Source of the DNA: Euzebya tangerina
GTDB lineage: Bacteria; Actinomycetota; Nitriliruptoria; Euzebyales; Euzebyaceae
NCBI RefSeq assembly: GCF_003074135.1
Contig: NZ_PPDK01000001.1
Location: forward strand, 1-64,000
Length of the DNA stretch: 64,000 nucleotides
Reading direction: 5' to 3'
This document shows positions 23,825 to 31,916 of this stretch, one piece after another. Position 1 is the first letter of the stretch. Every line of letters starts with the position of its first letter. The notes beneath the pieces were generated by a model. It was not told the origin of the DNA and did no database searches. It saw nothing but the letters and a program-made list of their open reading frames with translations. The position numbers and the translations under genes were made by a program.

Positions 23825-24042
23825 GACGCGCGATCGGCACCAGGCGGGAAGACGTCATCCGGGACGTCGGCCATCGCATTGGTGCCACGCATCGCCAGCG
23901 CCTCGGCCCTCGTCATGGGGTCCGCGCTCAGACGCCGGAGCGCAAGATCGACCGCCTCGGTCTTCGTCGACAGTCCGTACCGTTCCATCACCGTCGCCAG
24001 AGCCTGATCGTCGATCTCTATGTTCGTGCGACTCCGGCCCAT
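23821..24042 (-). CDS. vapB: VapB-type antitoxin
   Basis: A 73-residue antitoxin: MGRSRTNIEIDDQALATVMERYGLSTKTEAVDLALRRL is the standard ribbon-helix-helix of VapB (type II, with R-T-N-I-x-I-D and the TKTEAVDLALR helix). The C-terminal tail NAMADVPDDVFPPGADRAS would contact VapC. The ATG at 24042 was preferred to a GTG at 24057, which would almost touch the stop of the ABC transporter ATPase gene. Only 15 nt separate it from that gene, so read-through from the transporter operon is likely. Confidence 0.88.
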   Translation of the reverse strand: MGRSRTNIEIDDQALATVMERYGLSTKTEAVDLALRRLSADPMTRAEALAMRGTNAMADVPDDVFPPGADRAS

Positions 24043-24057
24043 ACACCAATCGTACAC

Positions 24058-24822
24058 CTAGAGCCGCCCAGCCTCGATGATGCGTTGGAGGAACTGACGG
24101 GTTCGCTCCTCCTTCGGGTCGCTGAACAGGGCCTCAGGAGGTGACTCCTCCACGATCCGGCCGCTGTCCAGGAAGCAGACCCGGTCCGAGACATCGCGCG
24201 CGAACCCCATTTCGTGGGTCACGATCAGCATCGTCATGCCCTGGGCCTTCAGGTCCCGGATCACGGCCAGCACGCCACCGATGAGTTCGGGGTCGAGCGC
24301 CGCCGTCACCTCGTCCAGCAGCAGGACGTCCGGCCGGGTCGCCATGGCCCGGACGATCGCCACGCGCTGCTGCTGCCCGCCGGAGAGCCGGTCGGGGTAG
24401 GCGTCGACGAAGTCACCCATCTCGAACAGCCGCAGCAGCTCGAGCGCGTTGGACTCCGCCTCCTCGCGCGTCACGTCGTGCACTTTGCGAGGCGCCAGCG
24501 TCACGTTGTCCAGGACGCTCATCGTGGGGAAGAGGTTGTAGGACTGGAAGACGATGCCGACCCGCTTGCGCAGCTGTCGCTCCGGCAGCGTGCCGCTGGC
24601 GAGGTCGACGCCGTCCAGCAGGATCTCGCCGTGGTCATAGGGCACGAGCCGGCCGGCACACCGCAGCAGGGTGGACTTGCCCGAGCCGGAGGCGCCGATC
24701 AGCGTGACGACCTCATGCTCGGCCACGTCCAGGTCGATCGCGTTGAGGACGAGCGTCTCGCCGTAGTACTTCGTCAGCCTGCGGATCGAGAGCTTGGGCG
24801 CGGCAGGGCTGGTCTGGCTCAT
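24058..24822 (-). CDS. Polar amino acid ABC transporter, ATP-binding protein
   Basis: A 254-residue ATPase of the GlnQ/HisP type. Walker A is GASGSGKST, the Q-loop is FQSYNLFP, the signature is LSGGQQQR, Walker B with the catalytic acidic residue is VLLLDEVTAALDP, and the H-loop is IVTHEMGFA. It drives uptake through the adjacent permease and substrate-binding lipoprotein. The ATG at 24822 overlaps the end of the permease gene as ATGA. The polar amino acid subfamily is clear; the exact solute is not. Confidence 0.93.
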   Translation of the reverse strand: MSQTSPAAPKLSIRRLTKYYGETLVLNAIDLDVAEHEVVTLIGASGSGKSTLLRCAGRLVPYDHGEILLDGVDLASGTLPERQLRKRVGIVFQSYNLFPTMSVLDNVTLAPRKVHDVTREEAESNALELLRLFEMGDFVDAYPDRLSGGQQQRVAIVRAMATRPDVLLLDEVTAALDPELIGGVLAVIRDLKAQGMTMLIVTHEMGFARDVSDRVCFLDSGRIVEESPPEALFSDPKEERTRQFLQRIIEAGRL

Positions 24823-25694
24823 GCGGTCCGCTGCAGTCGCCGCTCCGCGTCACGCCGGGCGTACCAGTCGGCGAACCGGGCCAGCGGAACGCTGGCGATC
24901 AGGAACAGGATGGCCGCGACGATGAAGGAGGAGTAGTTGAACGTCCGGTCCTTGATGATCTGCGCCTCGCGGACGGCATCGCGGATCCCGATGACGCTCA
25001 GCAGCGCGACGTCCTTCTGCAGTGACACCAGACCGTTCAGCAGGGCCGGCGCGACGTTGCGGATGGCCTGGGGGATCACGGCGTACCGCATCGTCTGCCA
25101 CTGGTCCAGACCGAGGGCCTTGGCGGCGGCCCGCTGCCCGTCGTGGACCGAGTCCATGCCGGCGCGGTACACCTCTGCGGTGTAGGCCGAGTAGCCGGCC
25201 ACCAGCGCAACCGTTCCCCAGAACAGCGCCCCGTTGGGCAGACCCGGCAACTGGAGGGCCGGGACCCCGAAGCCCAGCAGCAGGATCAGCAGCAGGGCCG
25301 GAACCCCGCGCAGGAAGTCGATGTAGGCGATGGCGAAGACCCGCAGGGGGGCGAACAGCGGCCCGGTCAGCGATCGCATGACCGCGAGGACCAACGAGAC
25401 GACCAAGATCAGGATCTCGGCGATCACCCACACGCGCATGTTGATCCAGAAGCCCTCCAGGACGGCCGGGAAGGCCTCGACCATGGCCTCGCCCGAGAAG
25501 AACTGGCGTTGGACCACCGGCCACTGCTCCGAGGACCCGATCCACCACGCCAGCAGCCCACCGACCACGACCGTCGAGAGGATCGACAGCAGGATCGGCG
25601 TCCATCGCTCCCGGCGGCTCAGCCGGACGGGGGCCGGCGCAGCAGGAGCCGGATCGGTCGCGCTGGCCTCGCTGGAGGCGACCTCAGCGGTCAT
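24819..25694 (-). CDS. Polar amino acid ABC transporter, permease
   Basis: A 291-residue HisM/GlnP-type permease. An N-terminal hydrophilic tail (about 30 residues) is followed by one membrane helix (ILLSILSTVVVGGLLAWWIG) and the standard permease domain with FWINMRVWVIAEILILVVSLVLAVM and YIDFLRGVPALLLILLLGFGVP. The EAA-type loop is YRAGMDSVHDGQRAAAKALGLDQWQTMRYAVIPQAIRNVAPALLNGLVSLQKDVAL. Only one permease gene is present, so it probably works as a homodimer. Confidence 0.92.
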   Translation of the reverse strand: MTAEVASSEASATDPAPAAPAPVRLSRRERWTPILLSILSTVVVGGLLAWWIGSSEQWPVVQRQFFSGEAMVEAFPAVLEGFWINMRVWVIAEILILVVSLVLAVMRSLTGPLFAPLRVFAIAYIDFLRGVPALLLILLLGFGVPALQLPGLPNGALFWGTVALVAGYSAYTAEVYRAGMDSVHDGQRAAAKALGLDQWQTMRYAVIPQAIRNVAPALLNGLVSLQKDVALLSVIGIRDAVREAQIIKDRTFNYSSFIVAAILFLIASVPLARFADWYARRDAERRLQRTA

Positions 25695-25713
25695 CTCGCG
25701 GCCATGTCGGCGA

Positions 25714-26640
25714 TCAGGACTCGATCAGGGGGATGTCACCGTCGCCCTGCAGCCACTCCACCGCGAGCTCGTCCAGGGTCCCGGCCTCGTCAAGACTGGT
25801 CAGGGCGGCGTCGACACACGGCTTCAGCTCACTGCCCTCGCTGAACAGCAGACCCATGCCCTCGCCCTCGGTGCCCTCCTCCGCAGGGAGGACGGCGGCG
25901 ATGGTGGCGTCCTCGATCTCCACGGCGGTGAGGAACAGGGCCGTCGGGAGCGCGGCGACGGTGGCGTCGATCTGCCCGGCGACCATGGCTGCGACGACAT
26001 CGGCCTGGGTGTCGAAGACGGCGACGTCCTCGAGCTCCAGGACGTTCTCCATGTAGTCCAAGTCGGTGGTTCCGACGGTGGCGCCCCATGTACCGGCCTG
26101 CAGCTCCTCGAAGCTGGTGGCCTCAGCCGCGGGTGTGCCGTTCAGCGCGATGACGGATTTCTGGCTCTCGTAGTAGGGCACCGAGAAGTCGACGACCTCG
26201 TCGCGCTCCTCGGTGATGGAGTACTGCTGCATGTTGAAGTCGTAGTCCTTGTCACCCGGCGTGATGGCCGCGTCGAACTCGGTCCGAACCCACTCGACTT
26301 GGTCGGCGCTGAAGCCCATCTCCTCCGCCAACGCGTAAGCGACGGCACTCTCGAAGCCCTCACCGTTGGTCGGGTCGTCGTCGATCATCCACGGTGGGAA
26401 GACCGGCTCGCCGGTGGCGATGGTGAGGGTTCCGTCGGCGAACAGCGGCAGGCTGTCGACCTCGCAGTCGCCCGCCTCGGCCGCTTCATCACCGGCGTCC
26501 TCGTTGGCCTCGTCGCTTGCCTCCTCGTCCGTGGCCTCCTCGGTGCCGTCAGTCGTCCCCTCGTCGTCGGTGGTCTCACCGCCACACGCGACGATCAGGA
26601 GGGCCAGAACGGTCAGGAGGGCGAGCAGCCGTGTGTTCAA
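25714..26640 (-). CDS. Amino acid ABC transporter, substrate-binding lipoprotein
   Basis: A 308-residue family 3 solute-binding protein. The signal peptide ends in the lipobox LIVAC (C19), followed by a strongly acidic 40-residue Glu/Asp/Thr linker, then the binding domain (GTLTIATGEPVFPPWMIDDDP, EVVDFSVPYYESQKSVIAL, and the VGTTDLDYM domain crossover). A TTG at 26640 is the only start that provides the signal peptide. The first gene of a transporter operon whose permease follows after 19 nt. The ligand cannot be inferred; the neighbouring nucleoside/homocysteine genes raise the possibility of a sulfur amino acid. Confidence 0.92.
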   Translation of the reverse strand: MNTRLLALLTVLALLIVACGGETTDDEGTTDGTEEATDEEASDEANEDAGDEAAEAGDCEVDSLPLFADGTLTIATGEPVFPPWMIDDDPTNGEGFESAVAYALAEEMGFSADQVEWVRTEFDAAITPGDKDYDFNMQQYSITEERDEVVDFSVPYYESQKSVIALNGTPAAEATSFEELQAGTWGATVGTTDLDYMENVLELEDVAVFDTQADVVAAMVAGQIDATVAALPTALFLTAVEIEDATIAAVLPAEEGTEGEGMGLLFSEGSELKPCVDAALTSLDEAGTLDELAVEWLQGDGDIPLIES

Positions 26641-26660
26641 TGTCGTGTCTCTCGTGAGGG

Positions 26661-26681
26661 GCCGTCTCTTCGGAGGACGGC
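26661..26681 (-). other. Leader hairpin before the transporter operon
   Basis: GCCGTC and GACGGC flank a short TC/GA stem extension (one bulged base), ending about 20 nt before the TTG start of the binding protein. On the minus strand a possible -10 box TAGAGT lies just upstream, so the hairpin would be in the mRNA leader. Function unknown. Confidence 0.3.
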
Positions 26682-26827
26682 AGCGGATCGCGTGACTCTA
26701 TCGAAGGGGTTCGCTGGACGCCAGACGACCACAACCGGTTGGCAGCCTGTCTCCTCGGTCCAAGGATGCGGACTCGTGGGACATACAGTCGAACACGGAG
26801 ACCAGCGCAGGGTGTACACCTCTACGC

Positions 26828-29800
26828 ATGGCCAACTTCCATGTGCAGACCGTGACAGTTCGTCGGACGTTGCCCGGCACGTTGGTGGTGGCCGTGGTGG
26901 CAGCGCTGCTCCTGGTCGGGCCGGCACCGGTTGGCGCGATGCCCCCCGATCCGGTCGACATCGACGCCGGAGGAAACCGGACCTGTTCGGTCACCGCCGA
27001 CAACGACGTGCGGTGCTGGGGTGTGGACGACTACGGCTCGGCCACACCGCCGACGGATCTGGACGATGCGACCTCGGTCTCCGTCGGGAGCAACCACGCG
27101 TGCGCCGTGACTGCGGCCGAGAGTGTGGTCTGTTGGGGGCTGAACGACGAGGGGCAGGCCTCACCCCCACCGCTGGTGGCCGTGAGCAGCGTGTCCGCCG
27201 GAGGCAGCCACTCCTGCGCCGTCGACGGCGGCGGCACGGTGACCTGCTGGGGTGACGACGCGTTCGGGCAGTCCACCGTTCCGGATGGGCTCGAGGCGGC
27301 GCAGGTCACAGCCGGCGGCAGCCACACCTGTGCCCTTCGGGTGCTGGAGGACACGGTGGTCTGCTGGGGCAATGGCGCCGACGACCGATTGGATGCCCCG
27401 GCCGGGGAGTTCACGGCCATCAGCGCCGGTGTCGGCCACACCTGTGGCGTGACCCTCACGGCGACGGTGGCGTGCTGGGGTCTGAGCGCCCAGGGTCAGG
27501 CGGCGCCTCCCGCCCTCACGGCGGTGACCGACGTCGTTGCGGGGGCCTCCCACTCCTGCGCCGTGCACTCTGACGGCCAGGTGGACTGCTGGGGGCTGGA
27601 CGACGTCGGCCAGTCGACGGTCCCGGCCGGCCTCGCCCCGATGGTGGCGGTCACGGCGGGGGTCGATGTGTCCTGCGCGCTCCCACCGACCGGGGAGCCC
27701 GTCTGCTGGGGCAAGGACGTCACCACACCCTCCTCACCGCCCGCGACGCTTGGTCTGATCGACGTCATCTCCTCCGGCGCCTCCGGCAGCTGCGCGATCA
27801 CCGTCACGGCCGCCATCAGCTGCTGGGGTGACGCGACGGTGAGAGGTCTGCCGCCGCTCACGCTCACGCAGGTGGTTGCGGTCTCGGTCGGCGACCAGCT
27901 CACCTGCGCGATCGACGGTGCCGCTGAGGCGGTCTGCTGGGATCAGGCCGGAGCGGTCGATCCCCCGATTGACCCAGGTCCGGTACGGGAGATCTCCACG
28001 GGTGGAGCCCACGTGTGCGCCGTCGGACGCGACGACGACCTGGTGACGTGCTGGGGCGCCGACGGGGACGGTCAGGCCACCCCGCCGGTCGGGTTGGGGC
28101 CCGTTCGGTCGGTGTCGGCCGGCGCTCGTCACACCTGCGCTGTGGACGATGATGCCGTGGTGGTCTGCTGGGGCGACGGCACTGACGATCAGACCAACCC
28201 GCCCGGCGATCTGCCCCTCGCAGCCGCGGTTGCAGCAGGTGAGGAGCACACCTGCGCGCTGAGCACCACCGGCACCGTGCGCTGCTGGGGTGGGGACACC
28301 TTCGGGCAGGCCACCAGACCTGGCGGCCTGGGCAATGTGGAGAGCATCGCCGTCGGCCCGCGGACGAGTTGCGCCCAGATCACCGGGGGCTCAGTCCAGT
28401 GCTGGGGTGATGACCGGCTCGTCCAGCCCGCTGCGACGGAGGCGCTGGAGCAGGTCTCCGTCGGCACGGACCACGTGTGCGCGATCGACATCGACAGCAG
28501 ACCCGTCTGCTGGGGAGCCGCACCGGGCGGCCTGCTCGGTGCCGACGCGGACCTGGTCGCTCCGGCCTTCCCCACCGTCGAGGTCGGACAGCCGGTGCGG
28601 TATCGGGCCTACACCACGGGGGCGCCGCTCCCGACCATCGAGGTGACCGATGGTGCCCTCCCTGCTGGCCTCTCCCTCTCCTCCATCGGCGTCATCACCG
28701 GCACACCCACAGAAGGTGGGCTGTTCACGGTCACCCTCACGGCTGCCTCCGGCGTGTTCGGACCGGCTTCTCAGGTCATCGACATCCTGGTCCTGACCGA
28801 CCCCGAGATCGACATCACACCCTCCAGTCCATCCGTGGCGAAGGGTGACACCGTCCAGTTGGCGGCCGCCGTCAGCGATGCGGACAACAACGACCCGGAC
28901 AATCCGGCGCGGGGACTGCGGGTCGACTGGGATCTTGACGACGACGGTCAGTTCGATGATGTGGAAGACGCGTTCGAGGTGTCGTTCGACGCCTCCGCGC
29001 TCGACCCCGGGACCTACGACGTCACCGCGCGCGTGACGGACGACGAGGACGACACGGCGACCGCAGCCGTGACCGTGACCGTGACGAACCAACTGCCGAC
29101 GGTGACGCTGAGCCCGACGAATCCGAGCGTGCGAGCAGGCGAATCCGTGGTGCTCACCGCGGCCGCCAGTGATCCCGATGGTGGACCGGTCGCGACCGCG
29201 TGGGACACCGACGACGACGGATCCTTCGATGACGCAGACGGAACGGCGGTCACGTTCACCACCGCTGGCAGAGGCCCCGGCACCTACCGGGTCGCCGTTC
29301 GTGTGACCGACGACGAGGGCGGGACGCGCATCCGCGCCACCACCGTCACGGTGACCGCCGCCCCGACCCCGACACCCACACCCACACCGACCCCGACACC
29401 GACACCGACACCGAGCCCGACCCTGGCCGCACCCACGATCACCGTTCAGGGGCCGGGCGCCGACGACCCGGCAGGACAGATCACCCTGGTGGTGACCGCG
29501 CCGGAGGCGGGACCGATCGACACCACGCCCGTCGCCGTGCTGGTCGAGGGGGCCGCTGACGTCACCGCGTCCGAGGACTGTGCCGTGGGAACCTCCGGCG
29601 TCGCCTGCAGCCTGGACAGCTTGGGGCCCGGGGAGCAGCGGAGCTTCGTGCTGGTGGTGCAGCCCGCTGGAGTGACACCGGTGACCGTGTCGGTGGCTGG
29701 GCAGGTCGTGGTCGTCGACACCCAGATCGCCGACGACCCGATCCCCTTCGCCATCCAGGTGTCGCGCGAGCGGTTCCCCCAACCGTCTGGACAGTCAGGG

Positions 29801-30673
29801 CGCGCCGCCGCGCACGTGGTGCTGTCCCGCAATGACGTCTTCGCCGACAGCCTGGGCGGCAGCGTATTGACCGCCGGAGCTCCACTGCTGTTCACCCCCA
29901 GCAGTGTGCTGGACGCCGCCACCGCGGCTGAGATCGATCGTCTGCTCGGTGGCACGGGGCTGGTCTACCTCCTCGGTGGCGAGGTCGCGCTGTCGCTGGA
30001 GGTGGAGGCGGCGCTGACCGGCGCCGGGTACGACGTGATCCGTCTGGCCGGCCCGTCACGGGTCGAGACCGCCGTGGCCATCGCCACGGAGCTCGAGCAG
30101 GCCCAGGGACCGGCCCGGGAGGTAGCGATCGCCCGAGCTGACTCACCCGCAGGCAACCCCACGGCTGCGTGGGCCGACGCGGTCACGGCCGGCGGCTGGG
30201 CGGCGGACACCCTGAGCCCGATCCTGCTGAGCCCCACGTCGGGACTGCACCCGGCGACGGCTGCCTTCCTCAGCGGCCGGCCCGACGCATCGATAACGCT
30301 GCTGGGTGGCGATTTCGCCATCGGGGACGCGGTCGAGGATGCGCTGGTGGATCGGGCACCGAACCGCATCGCGGGGGTCAACCGGTACGCCACGGCCGCC
30401 GCGGTGGCGGCGGGTCTTTGGGATGCGCCAGCCCAGGGTCGGATCCTCGCTCCCGGTGGGTCGGAGGACGGCTGGGCCTTCACGCTGGCCACTGCCGGTC
30501 TGGCCGCCGACACGGATCAGCCGGTGCTGCTGACCGAACTCGACCGACTACCGGCCGAGACGGATGCAGCGCTCTGCACGGCAGAGGGGCGGCGGCCGTT
30601 CCTCCTGTTGACCCCCGCCGACCGGACGGACGCCGCGGTGACAGCGACTGTGGCGGCCGCGTGCCAATCCTGA
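26828..30673 (+). CDS. Large cell-surface protein: RCC1 repeats, PKD-type domains, CWB2 anchor
   Basis: A 1281-residue exported protein. The signal peptide ends near VGA (about residue 37). Residues about 45-570 are 14 RCC1-like units, each carrying an xxCA-type cysteine and a CWG (once CWD) cysteine, which fits two seven-bladed propellers with one disulfide per blade. Next come a putative-Ig (He_PIG) domain (575-657), two PKD-like domains with DLDDDGQFDD/DTDDDGSFDD (658-840), a Thr-Pro linker (846-865), a further beta domain, and from about 976 to the end three cell-wall-binding type 2 repeats (SRNDVFADSLGG, VYLLGGEVAL, ITLLGGDFAIGD). CWB2 repeats hold proteins to wall polymers. The role is probably binding or display; no enzyme motif is seen. 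Confidence 0.9.
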   Translation: MANFHVQTVTVRRTLPGTLVVAVVAALLLVGPAPVGAMPPDPVDIDAGGNRTCSVTADNDVRCWGVDDYGSATPPTDLDDATSVSVGSNHACAVTAAESVVCWGLNDEGQASPPPLVAVSSVSAGGSHSCAVDGGGTVTCWGDDAFGQSTVPDGLEAAQVTAGGSHTCALRVLEDTVVCWGNGADDRLDAPAGEFTAISAGVGHTCGVTLTATVACWGLSAQGQAAPPALTAVTDVVAGASHSCAVHSDGQVDCWGLDDVGQSTVPAGLAPMVAVTAGVDVSCALPPTGEPVCWGKDVTTPSSPPATLGLIDVISSGASGSCAITVTAAISCWGDATVRGLPPLTLTQVVAVSVGDQLTCAIDGAAEAVCWDQAGAVDPPIDPGPVREISTGGAHVCAVGRDDDLVTCWGADGDGQATPPVGLGPVRSVSAGARHTCAVDDDAVVVCWGDGTDDQTNPPGDLPLAAAVAAGEEHTCALSTTGTVRCWGGDTFGQATRPGGLGNVESIAVGPRTSCAQITGGSVQCWGDDRLVQPAATEALEQVSVGTDHVCAIDIDSRPVCWGAAPGGLLGADADLVAPAFPTVEVGQPVRYRAYTTGAPLPTIEVTDGALPAGLSLSSIGVITGTPTEGGLFTVTLTAASGVFGPASQVIDILVLTDPEIDITPSSPSVAKGDTVQLAAAVSDADNNDPDNPARGLRVDWDLDDDGQFDDVEDAFEVSFDASALDPGTYDVTARVTDDEDDTATAAVTVTVTNQLPTVTLSPTNPSVRAGESVVLTAAASDPDGGPVATAWDTDDDGSFDDADGTAVTFTTAGRGPGTYRVAVRVTDDEGGTRIRATTVTVTAAPTPTPTPTPTPTPTPTPSPTLAAPTITVQGPGADDPAGQITLVVTAPEAGPIDTTPVAVLVEGAADVTASEDCAVGTSGVACSLDSLGPGEQRSFVLVVQPAGVTPVTVSVAGQVVVVDTQIADDPIPFAIQVSRERFPQPSGQSGRAAAHVVLSRNDVFADSLGGSVLTAGAPLLFTPSSVLDAATAAEIDRLLGGTGLVYLLGGEVALSLEVEAALTGAGYDVIRLAGPSRVETAVAIATELEQAQGPAREVAIARADSPAGNPTAAWADAVTAGGWAADTLSPILLSPTSGLHPATAAFLSGRPDASITLLGGDFAIGDAVEDALVDRAPNRIAGVNRYATAAAVAAGLWDAPAQGRILAPGGSEDGWAFTLATAGLAADTDQPVLLTELDRLPAETDAALCTAEGRRPFLLLTPADRTDAAVTATVAAACQS
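29363..29422 (+). repeat. Thr-Pro-encoding short tandem repeat
   Basis: Twenty codons alternate Pro and Thr (once Ser), built from 6-nt units such as CCGACA and CCCACA. They encode residues 846-865 of the surface protein, an extended linker between the PKD-type part and the C-terminal anchor region. It is prone to length change in steps of two codons. Confidence 0.9.
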
Positions 30674-30677
30674 TCGG

Positions 30678-31883
30678 CTAGGCCCCGTACTTCGCGAACC
30701 TGCCAGCGGCCGCCATCATCAAGGGCAGCAGGTGCTGGGTCGGCCGCAGGCCGAAGAGTCCACCGGCACAGGCCCGTTCACCGAAGGTCGTCACGTCGTC
30801 CACGCCGGCCGATCCCCCGGCCAGCAGCGTGGGGACCGGGTGCCAGGAGTGACCGAACGCCGACGCTGGTGAGGCGTGGTCTCCCGTGACGGCGACCACG
30901 TTGGCCTCTGCCGCCTCGAGCAGGGCGGGGATGTCGGCGTCGAGGTTCTCGAGCGCCTCGACCTTCGCCTCGCGGTTGCCGTCATGACCGGCGGCGTCGG
31001 CATACTTGAAGTGGACGAAGTGGTAGTCGTAGTCCTCGCGGTGCTGGGCCACCAGGTCGATCTGCTCGCGCATCGTCGTCGGAGGGCCGAGCACGTCGAA
31101 GCCGATCAGCTGGGCCACGCCCCGGTACATCGGGTAGGACGCGATGGCGCAGGCCCGCATGCCGGTCCGGTCGGTGAAGTCCGGCATGTCGCGCAACGAG
31201 TCGAACCCCCGCATGAGCAGGGCGTCAGGCGTTTGGTCGTGCAGCGCCTCGCGGATGGCCGCATCCAGTCGGTCGAGCACGTCGGCCGTGTGCTGGGCTG
31301 CCGGATCCTGCGGCTTCGCGGGCAGCGGCGGCACGCCGACCTCCTGAGGGTCCATGTCGTCGATTCGCCCATCAAGACCCTCGCCGCGCAGGATGACGAC
31401 GACCCGGTGCTCCGACTCCGGCTCGAAGAACACCTCGACGTCGTCAAGAGCGACCCGTTCGCGCAGCTTCTCCACGACCGGTCGGGCCTGCTCGTCGGGG
31501 ATCCGGCCAGCACGCCGGTCGGTGATGTTGCCGTCGTCATCCAGGAACGCCAGATTCCCTCGGGTGGCGACGTCACCCGGCTTCATGTCGAAGGAGACAC
31601 CCACCGCGGACAGGACCCCGCGACCGAGGTCGTACCGCCACGGGTCGAAGCCGAACAGCGCGAGATGGCCAGGGCCCGACCCGACCGTTATCCCGGGACC
31701 GGCCGGCTCGGTCAGACCGGTGATGCCCGACGCCGCGAGCGCGTCGAGGTTGGGCGTGTGCGCGTCCTCCAACTCGCTCCCCCGATCGGCTTCGGGAAAG
31801 CCGCCCAGTCCGTCCACGACGAGCAGGAGCATCCGCCCCCCGTCCTGCAGGAGCGGCGTGTAGCGGTCGAAGTCGAGTCCCAT
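30678..31883 (-). CDS. apgM: 2,3-bisphosphoglycerate-independent phosphoglycerate mutase, archaeal type
   Basis: A glycolytic/gluconeogenic enzyme interconverting 3- and 2-phosphoglycerate, of the alkaline-phosphatase superfamily (401 residues, near the usual 400-410). Metal and active-site segments: MLLLVVDGLGG, AHTPNLDALAASG, the nucleophile serine in TVGSGPGHLALFG, FVHFKYADAAGHDGN, VAVTGDHASP, and the histidine in FGHSWHPVPTLL. The set matches ApgM rather than the bacterial GpmI or GpmA. It follows nuoL by 33 nt on the same strand, so it may be the last gene transcribed from nuoA. It ends convergent with the surface protein, 4 nt away. Confidence 0.93.
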   Translation of the reverse strand: MGLDFDRYTPLLQDGGRMLLLVVDGLGGFPEADRGSELEDAHTPNLDALAASGITGLTEPAGPGITVGSGPGHLALFGFDPWRYDLGRGVLSAVGVSFDMKPGDVATRGNLAFLDDDGNITDRRAGRIPDEQARPVVEKLRERVALDDVEVFFEPESEHRVVVILRGEGLDGRIDDMDPQEVGVPPLPAKPQDPAAQHTADVLDRLDAAIREALHDQTPDALLMRGFDSLRDMPDFTDRTGMRACAIASYPMYRGVAQLIGFDVLGPPTTMREQIDLVAQHREDYDYHFVHFKYADAAGHDGNREAKVEALENLDADIPALLEAAEANVVAVTGDHASPASAFGHSWHPVPTLLAGGSAGVDDVTTFGERACAGGLFGLRPTQHLLPLMMAAAGRFAKYGA

Positions 31884-31916
31884 GGGGCGGAGTCTAGGAC
31901 CTGGCCACGCCGAAGG

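Noticed and set aside
23403-23888. Longer N-terminus for the intact AhcY (593 codons)
   Set aside because: The extra residues are shadow of vapC and are Arg/Gly/His-rich; the GTG at 23402 overlaps the vapC stop.
22107-24042. SAM or SAH riboswitch searched for around the ahcY genes
   Set aside because: Genes overlap without leader space, and the only structured element is the 44-bp palindrome, which lacks the conserved core of known SAH riboswitches as far as I can judge.
29363-29422. Short repeats considered as a CRISPR or satellite array
   Set aside because: They are 6-nt codon repeats encoding a Thr-Pro linker; there are no spacers.
15258-31916. Integrative element between nuoM and nuoL
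   Set aside because: No integrase, transposase, tRNA or flanking direct repeats were seen; only the gene order suggests rearrangement.
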